A DNA stretch of 64,000 bases. Origin: CAYRGS01 sp964423875. Its GTDB lineage: Bacteria; UBA8248; JACPRG01; G963555815. The stretch lies in assembly GCA_964423875.1 (NCBI GenBank), contig CAYRGS010000005.1, positions 1-64,000 on the forward strand, in the 5' to 3' direction. Positions 15,903 through 25,284 of this stretch are shown piece after piece; position 1 is the stretch's first letter; each line of letters begins with the position of its first letter. Both the position numbers and the translations under genes were made by a program. The notes beneath the pieces are model-generated. The model ran no database searches and was not told the origin of the DNA. It saw only the letters and a list, made by a program, of their open reading frames with translations.

Positions 15903-16667
15903 TCAGGGGGCCATTCGGACAAGTACACCGCGTTCTTGTAAATATTCCTTCACAGACGCGATGCTCCACTCTCCAAAATGAAAGATCGAGGCGGCCAGGG
16001 CCGCGTCCGCGTTTCCCTCGACCAAGCCTTTGCGGATGTGCTCAGGGTTCCCGACGCCCCCCGATGCAACCACCGGAATCGAAACGGCGTCGGCCACGGC
16101 CCGGGTCAGCTCCAAGTCATAACCCTCTTCCGTTCCATCCCTGTCCATGCTGGTCAGGAGGATCTCTCCGGCGCCGAGCCGGGTTGCCTCCACGACCCAC
16201 TCCAGGACGTCACGGCCCATTGGTTTCCGGCCCCCGTAGGTGTACACCTCCCAGCGCCCCTCTTCCTTTCGTTTGGCGTCCACAGCCACGACGATGCACT
16301 GACTGCCGAATCGTCGGGCGCCTTCCCGGATCAACTCGGGGCGCAGAATGGCGGCCGTGTTGATGGACACCTTGTCCGCCCCGGCCAGGAGAAGCGCTCT
16401 CATGTCCTCCACTGTCCGAATGCCTCCACCCACGGTTACCGGAACGAAAGCCCGCTCCGCGGTCCGCGCGACGATATCCAACAGGATGGGCCGCTCTTCA
16501 TGAGACGCCGTGATGTCGAGAAACGTGATCTCGTCCGCCCCTTGGTCGCTGTAAGCCTCCGCGGCTTCCACCGGGTCGCCGGCGTCCCGCAGGTTGAGGA
16601 AATTCACACCCTTCACCACCCGGCCGTCGTTGACGTCCAAACAGGGGATGATCCGTTTGGCTAACAT
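15903..16667 (-). CDS. hisF: Imidazole glycerol phosphate synthase cyclase subunit HisF
   Basis: 254 aa, full length. MLAKRIIPCLDVNDGRVVKG carries the first catalytic aspartate (D11), VGGGIRTVEDMRALLLAGADKVSINTAA has a phosphate-binding loop, and IVVAVDAKRKE holds the second catalytic aspartate. ASGGVGNPEH and AALAASIFHFGE complete the TIM barrel. With HisH it converts PRFAR to IGP and AICAR. No hisH, hisA or other his gene is adjacent upstream, so this is a fragment of a dispersed his cluster followed by the damaged hisI. Confidence 0.95.
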   Translation of the reverse strand: MLAKRIIPCLDVNDGRVVKGVNFLNLRDAGDPVEAAEAYSDQGADEITFLDITASHEERPILLDIVARTAERAFVPVTVGGGIRTVEDMRALLLAGADKVSINTAAILRPELIREGARRFGSQCIVVAVDAKRKEEGRWEVYTYGGRKPMGRDVLEWVVEATRLGAGEILLTSMDRDGTEEGYDLELTRAVADAVSIPVVASGGVGNPEHIRKGLVEGNADAALAASIFHFGEWSIASVKEYLQERGVLVRMAP

Positions 16668-16786
16668 TCGGCGAACTCCAAAACGCGGGCGGGGTCCGGT
16701 TTCCTATCGTGAACCGCCCATCCGGTTGAAAACGGCGGCCGTGATGAACATCGATCCGCCAACAAGCCCCGCTGGTCTTCCTTTTT

Positions 16787-17890
16787 CTAATTCCCCTGAT
16801 AAAAAGCGTGAACGGACCTGGGGAATTCGTTCCGATCGATGATCACACCCAGGACCACCGGCTTGCCTGAGGCGAAGGCTGCCTCCAGGGCCGGGCGCAC
16901 CCTCGTCGGGTCCTCGACCCGCTCGCCGTGCGCGCCGAACAGCTTGACCATCTCGGCGAAGTCGCCGTCCCCCACCATGACGAGGGTCGGGACATCGGGC
17001 AGGGCCAGCTTGGCCCCCAGGGCCGCCGGGAAACAGAATCCCATCTGTCCCAGCCCCACCGACCGCAGATGGCGCCGGGTGCGGCCCATCATGAATTTGC
17101 CGGCCAAGGCGTTGTGCGTCCCCGATCCCAGGGACACGACCGGCTCGGACTCCAGCAGGTCCATGGCCTCCCGAACAATGAGCTGGGGGAGGATGGGCCG
17201 TGCGGTGAGGTCCTCGTCGAACAGGCTCGCCCGCTCCGCCTCGGCCATTTCCCTCAGCCCCCGGACACGCGGGATGGCCGCCAACGCCTCCCGCTCCCGC
17301 CGAGGCCCGCTCCGCGACTTTCGGCCTCGGCCAGAAACGCCGTCAGGAAGCGCCGGGCGTCGCCCTGAATCCCGTAAGCGCAAGGATATTGCCGACCGAT
17401 TTCGCCGGGGTCCACGTCCACCTGGATGATGAGGACGCCCTCTCCGATGAGGGTCCACTCGACGGTGGAAACATCGGAAAACCGGGTCCCGATTCCCACC
17501 ACCAGGTCCGCGCCCCGCAGGGCTTCGCAGGCGGTGATGTTCCCCAGGCTCCCCACGACGCCGAACGAGAGCGGGTGGTCTTCGGGGACGGCGCCCCGGG
17601 CGGAATCCGTCGTGATCACGGGCGATCCCGCCGTTTCGGCTAGGGCCCGCAGCTCCTCACAGGCGTCCGACCACTGGACCCCGCCCTCCGCCAGCAGGAT
17701 GGGTTTCTTTGCCGCCAGGAACATTTCGGCCGCCCGCGCCACCCGATCCGGGTCCGGCTCGGGCCGCTCCAGGGGGACGCACACGTTCACGGGCTCGTAG
17801 CGGTCCGGCGGCTCGGTCTCGGCCGAGAAGACGTCCTTGGGGAAGCTGACATGGACGGGCCCCGGCCAGCCGCCCCGATGCACCTTTCAA
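16787..17890 (-). pseudogene. Acetolactate-synthase-like TPP enzyme with three lesions
   Basis: The central domain is clear (PDRVARAAEMFLAAKKPILL, then GVVGSLGNITACEALRGADL, VGIGTRFSDVSTVEWTLIGE). The frame shifts near 17300, and the C-terminal TPP domain continues as PILPQLIVREAMDLLESEPV and LGQMGFCFPAALGAKLALPD. Lesions: (1) the N-terminal pyrimidine domain with the catalytic glutamate is missing, the match starting only at GWPGPVHVSFPKDVF; (2) the frameshift; (3) at about 16957-16963 VMVGDGDF runs straight into AEMVKLFGAHGERV, removing the stretch that carries the second half of the GDG-x25-30-NN TPP motif. It cannot be a working enzyme. The family is ilvB/benzoylformate-decarboxylase-like. 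Confidence 0.8.
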
Positions 17891-18061
17891 TCCGCCGGTC
17901 ACGTGAAATCCACGGCCACCATACCTGAAATCCGGGGTTGGAGACAGGCCGCCGCCCGGCTCCCCTTTGGTGGTGAAGGAGGGCGCGAAGGCGCGCCGCC
18001 TTCAGGGGTTGAGGGGGTGAAACACGCCTGCACGCGACGTGCTTCCGGCCTTTCCGCGGAT

Positions 18062-18089
18062 TTGACCGGGATGTGAAAATATCTATAAT
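18062..18089 (+). promoter_or_regulatory. Sigma-70 promoter for the NMT1-like binding protein
   Basis: TTGACC (18062-18067), a 16-base spacer and a perfect TATAAT (18084-18089). The transcript would start near 18096 with a leader of about 60 bases before the ATG at 18157. No riboswitch-like structure is evident in the short leader. Confidence 0.65.
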
Positions 18090-18156
18090 GCACAGTGAGT
18101 CCATCGGGACTCATCATTCCAACCATAAAGAACCCAGTCGGACGAAGGGGGGAAAC

Positions 18157-19182
18157 ATGAAAAAAAGCATCTTGATTGTGGCCGTCGTTCTGTTTCTGGC
18201 GACGGGGCTTGCCGGGCGGGCCGCGGCGGCGAAGACAACCTTCCTCTTGGACTGGATCGTCTTCGGCAAGCATGCGCCTTTCTTCGCGGCCCAGGACTTC
18301 GGCTTTTACAAAAAAGTCGGGCTCGACGTGGTCTACAAGCGGGGCTTCGGCTCGGGGGACACCATCAAGAAGATCGCCGCCCGGGTGGCCCCGATCGGTT
18401 TCGCCGACGCCGCCTCGCTGGTCAACGCGCGCGCCAACAACCCGGATATCAAGATCAAAGTGGTCGCCATGGGCCACGCCAAAACGATCATGAGCGCCTT
18501 TTTCTTCAAGGGAAAATATCAGTCGCCCAAGGACCTGGCCGGCGCGCGGATCGGCTCGCCGTCGGGCAATGCCGTCCGGGTGATCTTCCCGGCTTTCGCC
18601 GCGGCCAACGGGCTGGACGTCAAGTCGGTCAAGTGGGTCAACATGACGTACGCACAGGTCACGCCCGCGATGTTGGCTGGTCAGATCGACGTGGCCCTGT
18701 GGTACGCCACCGAGGTGCCCAAACAAATCGAGGTGGCCAAGAAAATCGGAAAAGAGGTGGCGTGGTTCTCCTTTGGCGACTATGGCGTAAAGGTTTACAA
18801 CAACGGAATCATTGTCAGGGAAGACACCATCGCCTCCGACCCCGAATTCGTCCGCAACGCCGTGAAGGCCAACCAGGAAGCCTGGGCGTGGTCATTGCTT
18901 CACCCGGACAAAGCCATCAAGAACTTTTTCAAGTACGCCCCGGCGATGAGCAAGCACATCGTCCGCGGCCAGTTCGCGATCGCGATTGAGTATCTGTTCG
19001 ACGAAGGCGTCCGGCGGCACGGTCTGGGCTATATGGACCACGACAAGATGGACAAGACGGTCGAGCTGCTCACGACCCTTCAGAAGCTCAAGAGGCGCGT
19101 GCCGACCAAAGACATGTACACGAACCGCTTCCTCCCCCAATGGCCGGACCTCAAGGCCGCGCTGGGGGACAAGGTGAGGTAA
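18157..19182 (+). CDS. ABC transporter substrate-binding protein, NMT1/THI5/SsuA-like
   Basis: 341 aa. Start ATG 18157, with a purine-rich AAGGGGGGA 5 bases upstream and a signal peptide beginning exactly there (MKKSILIVAVVLFLATGLAG, then RAAAA before KTTFLLDW). The mature part shows the family pattern: LDWIVFGKHAPFFAAQDFGF, YKKVGLDV, ARVAPIGFADAASLVNARAN (ligand pocket region) and LAGARIGSPSGNAVRVIFPA. Family ligands include pyrimidine precursors, taurine and aromatic sulfonates; not determined. No permease or ATPase gene is adjacent, so it is an orphan binding protein. A strong stem-loop terminator follows. Confidence 0.88.
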   Translation: MKKSILIVAVVLFLATGLAGRAAAAKTTFLLDWIVFGKHAPFFAAQDFGFYKKVGLDVVYKRGFGSGDTIKKIAARVAPIGFADAASLVNARANNPDIKIKVVAMGHAKTIMSAFFFKGKYQSPKDLAGARIGSPSGNAVRVIFPAFAAANGLDVKSVKWVNMTYAQVTPAMLAGQIDVALWYATEVPKQIEVAKKIGKEVAWFSFGDYGVKVYNNGIIVREDTIASDPEFVRNAVKANQEAWAWSLLHPDKAIKNFFKYAPAMSKHIVRGQFAIAIEYLFDEGVRRHGLGYMDHDKMDKTVELLTTLQKLKRRVPTKDMYTNRFLPQWPDLKAALGDKVR

Positions 19183-19308
19183 GCTCGGCGCTTTTCCCAT
19201 TTTCGCGGAGCCGTCCTGAGGAGATGGGGTCGTAGGTTGCGGCCGAATTTCCGGATGCAATGGGCGGGTCGGCCGATGGATGGAGAAGACCGGAACGCAA
19301 GCCGTACC

Positions 19309-19346
19309 AAGGGCGGCGACGCCAAGTGGGTCGCCGCCCTTTTCTT
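19309..19346 (+). terminator. Rho-independent terminator after the NMT1-like gene
   Basis: An 11-bp perfect stem AAGGGCGGCGA (19309-19319) / TCGCCGCCCTT (19331-19341) with an 11-base loop, followed by TTCTTGATCCTT. It lies 127 bases after the stop and just before the scaffold gap. Confidence 0.65.
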
Positions 19347-19361
19347 GATCCTTCCTTCCAG

Positions 19362-19371
19362 NNNNNNNNNN
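19362..19371. other. Assembly gap (10 N)
   Basis: Ten undetermined bases in a repeat-rich 529-base intergenic stretch. The length is probably a placeholder, so the true distance and content between the flanks are unknown. Confidence 0.95.
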
Positions 19372-19418
19372 GTAAATGGTTTTACATATCGAGACCCGAA
19401 TGCCCCTTTCCTGCCGGG

Positions 19419-19506
19419 CAAGGGGTCATCCGACCCAAACGCCCGACCAACCGAACGGTGGAACCCGGTGTTTTCAACAGCAGGTAGGGCGGGCATCTTG
19501 CCCGCC
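19419..19506. repeat. Dispersed composite repeat C, copy 2
   Basis: caaggggtcatccgaccc then aaacgcccgaccaaccg, followed by taggg and cgggcatcttgcccgcc, in the same order as at 10096-10186. The palindrome GGGTC-ATCC-GACCC is at 19423-19436; another, GGGTC-AATA-GACCC, lies at 19640-19653. Apart from these repeats and the gap I see no gene between 19183 and 19711. Confidence 0.6.
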
Positions 19507-19711
19507 TTCTCTGCACTACACCAGCCGATGGGTGGCTTCGGACGGAATAGGCTACGTGTCCGCGCAGCCATGATAACGGAGGAGCGGGAGGCGCTGGTTG
19601 CGGTTAATCTGGAAGAGGGGCGGGTCGACGGACCCCACCGGGTCAATAGACCCACCGCGTATTCGGGCCCTTTTACCAAGTCCGACATGAGTCACGAAGG
19701 GAAAGGTTCGG

Positions 19712-21058
19712 CTAATACCTGAGCTTGGCCTTTTCGTTGTCCGCGAGGATGAGCAGGACGCCCTTGCGCGGATGGAGGTGTTTCTTCGCGACGCGGAGAA
19801 CGTCCGCCCGGGTCACGCCGCGAATCAGCCCCGGGTATCTTTCGGCGAAGTCCAGGCCGAGACCGTAGAGCTCGACGGAGGTGTAAAAGGTTACGAGGTT
19901 CCGGTTGCCCGACAGGCTGAGGGGGAAGCTTCCCGTGATGAAGGCCTTGGCGTCGTCCAGCTCTTTCTCCGTCACGGGCTCCTCACGCATCCGCTCGATT
20001 TGTTGGAACAGGGCGTCCAAGGCCCAGTTGGCGGTCTCGTTCCGGGTTCCCAGACCCGCCTGGAAGATCCCCGCCTGGAGCCCATAGGAGAAGGAACTCC
20101 AGGCGCTGTAGGCTAGCCCCTGCTCCTCCCGGATGGTTCTGAGGATCCTCGACTCGAACCCCCCCCCGCCGAGGATGTAATTCATCACCCGGACGGCGTA
20201 GTAATCGGGATCTCCCCGAAGGGGCCCCGGATGTCCGAAGAGCACGCGCGCCTGGGCCACCCCCCTTTGGATTTTCTCAACCTTCCGCTTTTCCGGGAGC
20301 TTGGGGGCCAGAAACGTCTTGACCTTGGACGGCGAGCCCGTCCATCCGGCAAAGGCCTGATTCAGCCGCGCTTCCGCCGCCGGCCGGCTGATGTCTCCGA
20401 CGACCACGGCGATGGCCCCGCCCGGCCGGTAGAAGTCCCGGTGGAAGCGGACGACGTCCTCCCGCGTGATTGACCTCAGCGTCGGCGCGTCGCCGACAAC
20501 CCTCCTGCCGTAGGGGTGGGAGCCGTAAAGCGCTTTGCGGAAGGCCACACGGGCCAGGGAGGCGGGGTCTTGCTTGCTCCGCTCGATTCGGCCGATGTTC
20601 TCTTTCACCGTCCGGCGGAGATCTTTTTCGGGAAAAGAAGGATGGAGCGCCATTTCCGCGAAAAGACGCAGACCCTCTTCCAGGTCGGAGCGGAGGACCG
20701 TTATCCCTCCCCTGGACGTGTCCCGCCCTGCGCTGAACCCGAGCCGTCCGCCCAATTCATCTATCGCCTCGAGCAGTTCGGTTCCAGTTCGGTTTTTCGT
20801 CCCTTCGGACAAGAGTTGGGCGGTGAGATTGGCCAGCCCCGCCTTCTCCGCCGGCTCGGCGGCGGCGCCCGCGCGGAAGGTGATTCGAACCGTAACCAGC
20901 GGCAGCGACCGCTGTTCGATGTGGATGAGAATCATCCCGTTGGGAAGGACCGTCCGCGTGGCTCGTGTCCGGGCTTCCACGGACCCGGCGCAGAGCAGGA
21001 TTGCCATGAGAATCGCCGCGAGGAACGGGAGGAGCGCGGAGGTCCGTTTCGGCTTCAT
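19712..21058 (-). CDS. M16 family peptidase-like protein, second subunit (zinc motif absent)
   Basis: 448 aa with a signal peptide (LLPFLAAILMAILLCAGSVEA). M16 fold features: TVLPNGMILIHIEQRSLPLV, FRAGAAAEPAEKAGLANLTA, EGLRLFAEMALHPSFPEKDL, and a second domain with the FGHPGPLRGDPDYYAVRVMN and ILGGGGFESRILRTIREEQG motifs. The HxxEH zinc site is replaced by NLTAQ, so this is the non-catalytic partner common in paired bacterial M16 genes. It overlaps the catalytic gene by 4 bases (ATGA) and probably forms a periplasmic heterodimer with it. Confidence 0.88.
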   Translation of the reverse strand: MKPKRTSALLPFLAAILMAILLCAGSVEARTRATRTVLPNGMILIHIEQRSLPLVTVRITFRAGAAAEPAEKAGLANLTAQLLSEGTKNRTGTELLEAIDELGGRLGFSAGRDTSRGGITVLRSDLEEGLRLFAEMALHPSFPEKDLRRTVKENIGRIERSKQDPASLARVAFRKALYGSHPYGRRVVGDAPTLRSITREDVVRFHRDFYRPGGAIAVVVGDISRPAAEARLNQAFAGWTGSPSKVKTFLAPKLPEKRKVEKIQRGVAQARVLFGHPGPLRGDPDYYAVRVMNYILGGGGFESRILRTIREEQGLAYSAWSSFSYGLQAGIFQAGLGTRNETANWALDALFQQIERMREEPVTEKELDDAKAFITGSFPLSLSGNRNLVTFYTSVELYGLGLDFAERYPGLIRGVTRADVLRVAKKHLHPRKGVLLILADNEKAKLRY

Positions 21059-22452
21059 TGAATGTGTCCCCCCCCTCCGCGCGGACCCGCCGCGGGCCGG
21101 CGGCCCTCCAGCGGAAGCGGGTCCAGAATTCCGACAGTGCGGTTCTCCTTAACCAAGTGGTTTTGGGCGGCGCGCATCACGTCCTTGGCGGTGACGGCGG
21201 CAATCTTCGGCAGGTACTCGGTCAGCCACTTCCACGACCCGGCGATCTCCGCCCGTCCCAGGGCCATGGCTCGGTAGAACTGCGAATCCAGCCGGATGAC
21301 GTATTCAGCCGCGAGCCGGCGTTTCACCCGCCGGAGCTCGACTTGGGTTGGAGGCGTCTTCTTCATCCGCTCGACCTGCTCCCACAGGGCGGCTTCCACC
21401 CGTTTCACCGGGACGCCGGGAGCCGGCTGGGCATAAACGGTGAACATCCCTGGGTCGATAGAAATGCCCGGGTAGCCCGCTCCCACGGAAAGGACGAGCT
21501 GCCTCTCCCGCTGGAGGATCCGATCGAGACGCGCGCTTCCGCTCCCCCCCAAGATTTCGCCCAGAACATCCAGGGCGTAGGCATCGCTGTTCCGGTAAGT
21601 GGGAACGTGAAAGGCGGCGCCGATATAAGGAAGCCGGGCCGGTTTCCTCACCCGTATCCGGCGCTCGCCCCGCTGTCGGGGCTCTTTGGCGGTTACGGGG
21701 GGCGCGGCGCGGCCGCCCGGAATGGGGCCGAAGTGCTTGCGGATCAGCGCCATCATCGGCTCGGGCTCGAAGTCGCCGACTGCTACGATGAAGGCGTTGC
21801 GGGGAGTGTAGTGCGCCTTGTAAAAATGCCACGCCTCATGGGGGGTGAGCCTTTGGATGTCGGTTTCCCAGCCGATGACCGGCGAGCCGTAGGGGTGCGC
21901 CTGGTAAGCGGCCCCCCGGAGGTTTTCCCATAGAAAGGAAGTGGGATTGTCATCCACGCTGCGCGTGCGCTCCTCCTGAACGACGTTGCGCTCGAGCAGG
22001 AACTCTTTGGGGTCCAGCAGGAGGTTCTTCATGCGGTCGGCTTCGAGCTCGATGGCGACTTCCACACGGTCGGCGGCGATGCGCTCGAAGTAGGCCGTGT
22101 AATCCTGGCTGGTGAACGCGTTGTGCCGGCCGCCGTTGCGCTGAACGATGTTGGAAAAGGCTTTTGCGCCGAAGCGCTTTGTGCCCTTGAACATCATGTG
22201 CTCGAGGAGGTGGGCCAGCCCGGTCTTGCCCGGCAGCTCGTTTCGGGCGCCTACGCGGTACCAAATCATGAAGGTGACGACCGGGACCCGCGAATCCCGC
22301 AGCAGGAGGACTTTCAACCCGTTGGGGAGCGTCTCCTCGTGGATCTCCCACGGGACTTCCGGAACGGCGCCGACTCCCCGGGCGGGAGCGGGCTGCATGG
22401 CCCACCCGAACACCGCAAGGAGCACCGCCGCGATAAGCACCTTTTTTCGCAT
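21055..22452 (-). CDS. M16 family zinc peptidase (catalytic, pitrilysin-like)
   Basis: 465 aa with an N-terminal signal peptide ending near PAPARG. The inverted zinc motif HxxEH is intact as H81-LLE-H85 in GLAHLLEHMMFKGTKRFG, and the distal glutamate lies in the VEVAIELEADRMKNLLLDP helix. The second domain has YIGAAFHVPTYRNSDAYALD and EILGGSGSARLDRILQRERQ. It degrades peptides in the periplasm, probably with the inactive partner encoded directly downstream. ATG at 22452. Confidence 0.92.
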   Translation of the reverse strand: MRKKVLIAAVLLAVFGWAMQPAPARGVGAVPEVPWEIHEETLPNGLKVLLLRDSRVPVVTFMIWYRVGARNELPGKTGLAHLLEHMMFKGTKRFGAKAFSNIVQRNGGRHNAFTSQDYTAYFERIAADRVEVAIELEADRMKNLLLDPKEFLLERNVVQEERTRSVDDNPTSFLWENLRGAAYQAHPYGSPVIGWETDIQRLTPHEAWHFYKAHYTPRNAFIVAVGDFEPEPMMALIRKHFGPIPGGRAAPPVTAKEPRQRGERRIRVRKPARLPYIGAAFHVPTYRNSDAYALDVLGEILGGSGSARLDRILQRERQLVLSVGAGYPGISIDPGMFTVYAQPAPGVPVKRVEAALWEQVERMKKTPPTQVELRRVKRRLAAEYVIRLDSQFYRAMALGRAEIAGSWKWLTEYLPKIAAVTAKDVMRAAQNHLVKENRTVGILDPLPLEGRRPAAGPRGGGGHIQ

Positions 22453-22602
22453 GAAAGAACCTTTCCGTTGTCGGAAGGGAAGGGGGCGCGGGTCCGAATT
22501 CCGCGCGTCTGCTCACAAGAGATAAGCCCTTGGGTCGGGCGTGGCAAGGGTTGTCGAGGATTCGGAAGGCGGCGGGGGATCGGGTCGCAAAAGGGGCTGG
22601 GC

Positions 22603-22737
22603 CTAACCTGGATTTCTCACAAGACGAAATGTCCGAACGGGACAGGTCGAATGAACCGGTTATATCTCAACGATTTGCCCAACGAGCGTATATTGAGCGA
22701 ACCCCAACATTCTGTTCCCCGCGGGCGTGTGACGGGC
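22603..22737. repeat. 135-bp dispersed repeat A, copy 1
   Basis: From ctaacctggatttctcacaa to gcgtgtgacggg. It aligns without gaps over 135 bases with 29176-29310 at roughly three quarters identity. The plus-strand translation is partly conserved (LNDLPNERILSEPQHSVPRG versus FNDLPNGRVLTKFQHCVPHG), so it may be a decayed coding end rather than simple DNA. Shorter pieces of its left end occur at 26001-26020 and about 29363. The rest of 22453-22755 holds nothing I recognise. Confidence 0.65.
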
Positions 22738-22755
22738 CGGGACGGGGACCGGCCC

Positions 22756-23187
22756 CTACATCGAAAAAACCCAGCTTGTGCATAGGGGCGGGGCTCCGTA
22801 CCCGCCCCAGAAATGTCGGGTGATCCACCGGACCTTTCGCTGATCCGCCACGTCGAGCGGGCCGCAGAAGAACGACAGGTAGGAGAACAGGTCCCGCTTC
22901 GACTGGTCCTCGATGGACGTGATCTCACCGCCGGCCTCGTAAAGGTCCGGGATCGTCGGATGCGGATTGCACCACTTGACGTCCATTTGCAGGGAGATTT
23001 GTCTTTTCTCACCGAAGAATCGGTGATAATCGGCCGGGATGTTGAGTGAAAGGTCGGCCCTGGAGCCGATTTCCAGGACCCGGTCGCACTCGATTTGGGC
23101 GCCGCTGATGGAGACATCCCGGAGGTAAACGCTGCTTCCCTCCAACTTGATCGGAACGTCCAGCGTCATGCGGGGGATGATCTTCAC
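22756..23187 (-). CDS. PilZ domain protein (possible c-di-GMP effector)
   Basis: 143 aa from a GTG start (weak AAGAG upstream). The beta-barrel domain shows IPRMTLDVPIKLEG and RDVSISGAQIECDRVLEIGS, matching the D/N-x-S-xx-G half of the PilZ motif; the RxxxR half is incomplete (R-MTL-D), so c-di-GMP affinity is uncertain. The last ~16 residues (GGYGAPPLCTSWVFSM) come from repeat B at 22783-22808, so the original stop was probably replaced by repeat insertion. Standalone gene. Confidence 0.75.
   Translation of the reverse strand: MKIIPRMTLDVPIKLEGSSVYLRDVSISGAQIECDRVLEIGSRADLSLNIPADYHRFFGEKRQISLQMDVKWCNPHPTIPDLYEAGGEITSIEDQSKRDLFSYLSFFCGPLDVADQRKVRWITRHFWGGYGAPPLCTSWVFSM
22783..22808. repeat. 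Dispersed GC repeat, family B, copy 3
   Basis: taggggcggggctccgtacc followed by cgcccc; same element as 1956-1982 and 3375-3400. It forms the 3' end of the PilZ reading frame. Confidence 0.6.
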
Positions 23188-23396
23188 TCTTGCTCTTCCA
23201 TTGAAGTTCGCTTTCCTTGGCTTTCAGCCTGAGCGAGAACGAAAAAAAATGGAATTCAACCTCGAATTCATTTATCGGTCGCCATCGGAAAAATCTGAGA
23301 CGTAACTTGTGGTTTTCGGCCTTTCAGCCGGAAAGGGAACGGTTGAGCATTCCGCATTTCGGGGCGGCGCGCTTTCCGGATGTGCTCCATGACGCC

Positions 23397-24203
23397 CTAC
23401 CATGCCAGCCAGCCTCCGTCCACGGGCAGGATGTGCCCCGTGACGAGGCTGGAGGCCTCCGAAGCCAGGAAGATTGCCGTGCCCTTGAGCTCCTCGGGGT
23501 GGCCGATTCGCCGAAGCGGCATGCGGTCGTAAACGTGGTCCCGGAACTCTTTCCCCCACAGGGGGGCGTCCGCCCCGCCGAGGTCCGTTTTGAACACGCC
23601 GGGGGCGATGGCGTTCACGCGGATTCCGTCCCGCGCCCACTCGACGGCCAGTTGTCGGGTCAGGTTGGCCACGCCGGCCTTCGAGGCGGCGTAGGCCGCC
23701 ACCGGGAAGCTCGGCCCGGCCGCGAGGCCCCAGATAGAGCTGATGTTGATGATGCTGCCCCCCCCCCGCGTCTTCAGGTGGGGATAAACCGCCTGGCTGC
23801 ACCAGAAGACGCCGTCCAGATTGATCGACATCAGCGTCCGCCAGTGCTCGGGCGGCATATCCTCGGCGGGGTGGGGGCCGTCGTGGGTCCGGCTGCCGAC
23901 GCCGGCATTGTTGATCAGGACGTCGATGCCCCCGAGGATCTCAGCGACCTCCTTCATCAGGGAGAAGACCTGTTCCCGGTCCGCGACGTCGACCTCATGG
24001 AAGTGGGCCTTGTGGCCTTGCCCCTTCAGGGATTGGACGCTTTTCGTTCCTTCTTCTTTCAGCCGGTCGGCCAAGACCACTTCCGCCCCCGCCTCGGCCA
24101 GGCCCGTCGCCATGCCCAGGCCAAGTCCCCGGGCGCCTCCAGTCACGACGACGATCTTGCCTTCCAGGCTGAACATCTCCGGAAAGGATAGCGGAGAAGT
24201 CAT
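23397..24203 (-). CDS. SDR family NAD(P)-dependent oxidoreductase
   Basis: 268 aa from ATG 24203 (AGGAGG 12 bases upstream; the open frame extends further but has no family homology there). NAD(P)-binding TGGARGLGLGMA, DVADREQ, LINNAGVG, then catalytic Ser in GGSIINISSIWG and YAASK (Tyr/Lys), ending in HILPVDGGWLAW. A classical SDR that reduces or oxidises a carbonyl/hydroxyl pair, of the FabG/glucose-dehydrogenase-like group. The fragment at 15024-15427 is a close, broken paralogue. It diverges from the haem-oxygenase-fold gene. Confidence 0.9.
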   Translation of the reverse strand: MTSPLSFPEMFSLEGKIVVVTGGARGLGLGMATGLAEAGAEVVLADRLKEEGTKSVQSLKGQGHKAHFHEVDVADREQVFSLMKEVAEILGGIDVLINNAGVGSRTHDGPHPAEDMPPEHWRTLMSINLDGVFWCSQAVYPHLKTRGGGSIINISSIWGLAAGPSFPVAAYAASKAGVANLTRQLAVEWARDGIRVNAIAPGVFKTDLGGADAPLWGKEFRDHVYDRMPLRRIGHPEELKGTAIFLASEASSLVTGHILPVDGGWLAW

Positions 24204-24452
24204 CGCTTTTGAATTCCTCCTGCGTGAGGTTTTTTCCCGGCCCGCCTCATCCGCGGGCGCGCGTGGACGATAGTGTCCGACCCGGCTCCTGTCGAATCCG
24301 ACCGGCCTTGTTTCCCTGCGCCGGAATCGCCAAAACTGTCTCGGGCGCCCATAGTGTAGCCCAAAATGGGGCGAGTTGGGCAACCAATTGCCTTCGAGCC
24401 TGTTGGATGCGCTTTTTCGCTTGCGGAGCGGGCGAATCTGCAAGCGCCCCCA

Positions 24453-24482
24453 TTGGACAATCGCATTCGCCCTCAGTACACT
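24453..24482 (+). promoter_or_regulatory. Candidate promoter for the haem-oxygenase-fold / AbiV-like pair
   Basis: TTGGAC (24453-24458), 18-base spacer, TACACT (24477-24482). Moderate match to sigma-70. It lies in the 374-base divergent gap after the SDR start; I see no other element in that gap. Confidence 0.4.
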
Positions 24483-24577
24483 TTCGATTACGTTGGTTCA
24501 GGCTTGAAAAACGGCGTCGGGATCGGTCTTTCGACTCCATCGGCCCGTTCCGAGGGAAAACAGGGGAGGGCATGGCC

Positions 24578-25246
24578 ATGGCCATGGACAGCACGGAATT
24601 CGCGAAGAAGATGATTGCAAGGGCGGATGAGTTCGCCGGGATGATGGAGGAGAAGGTGTACCATGACCGCACGCCGCTGTCGGAGGAGCGGACGATCGGG
24701 ATGCTGAAGTCCCAGATGTACCGGGAGTACTTCCTGGGCGTTATGCCCCCCTCGAAGCAGCTCCTCATGATCCCGGATTCCGAGGTGAACCTGAAGGTCC
24801 TGATCACCCGGCAGCTTTGCGAAGAGTTCCTGCACTACCGGGTGCTCTCGGACCGATTGGAGGAGCTGGGGGCCAACGGTGACCTGAGCGCGTACGAACC
24901 GGTGGAGCAGGACGTGGCGATGTACGCCGTGACGTTCGAATACCAGACGCCTTGGGAGATCGCCGCCTCGCTTCAGATATTCGGTGAGACGATCCTCATC
25001 GCGACCCAGAAATGGATGATCGAAATTCTTGATCCCCGGAGCGCGCGGCTCATGCGGGATGAGATCCTCGTTCACGAAGGCGCCCACGTCCGCAACGGGC
25101 GGCTGGTGCTCGAAAAGTACGCGACCACTGACGAGATCCAGCGCCGCGTCGAAGAGGTTGGTGACCGGAAGTACGAGCAGATCTGCAAGTCTTACGGCCT
25201 GCCCATGTTCAAAACGTTTGACATGGCCGCCGGCCGGTCGGGTTGA
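24578..25246 (+). CDS. Haem-oxygenase-fold protein, TenA/PqqC/iron-containing redox enzyme-like
   Basis: 222 aa from ATG 24578 (GGAGG 8 bases before; ATGs at 24572 and 24584 are alternatives). All-helical family: EFAGMMEEKVYHDRTPLSEE, GMLKSQMYREYFLGVMPPSK, CEEFLHYRVLSDRLEELGA, EIAASLQIFGETILIATQKW, ILVHEGAHVRNGRLVLEKY. Repeated Glu/His pairs on these helices are placed where diiron members (HDO group) bind metal, but I cannot assign all ligands. Possible roles: oxidase, thiaminase-like hydrolase or cofactor enzyme. The AbiV-like gene follows 38 bases downstream in the same direction. Confidence 0.65.
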   Translation: MAMDSTEFAKKMIARADEFAGMMEEKVYHDRTPLSEERTIGMLKSQMYREYFLGVMPPSKQLLMIPDSEVNLKVLITRQLCEEFLHYRVLSDRLEELGANGDLSAYEPVEQDVAMYAVTFEYQTPWEIAASLQIFGETILIATQKWMIEILDPRSARLMRDEILVHEGAHVRNGRLVLEKYATTDEIQRRVEEVGDRKYEQICKSYGLPMFKTFDMAAGRSG

Positions 25247-25284
25247 CGAAGGTCGGGGGAGGCATGACAGGAAGGAGATCGGCC

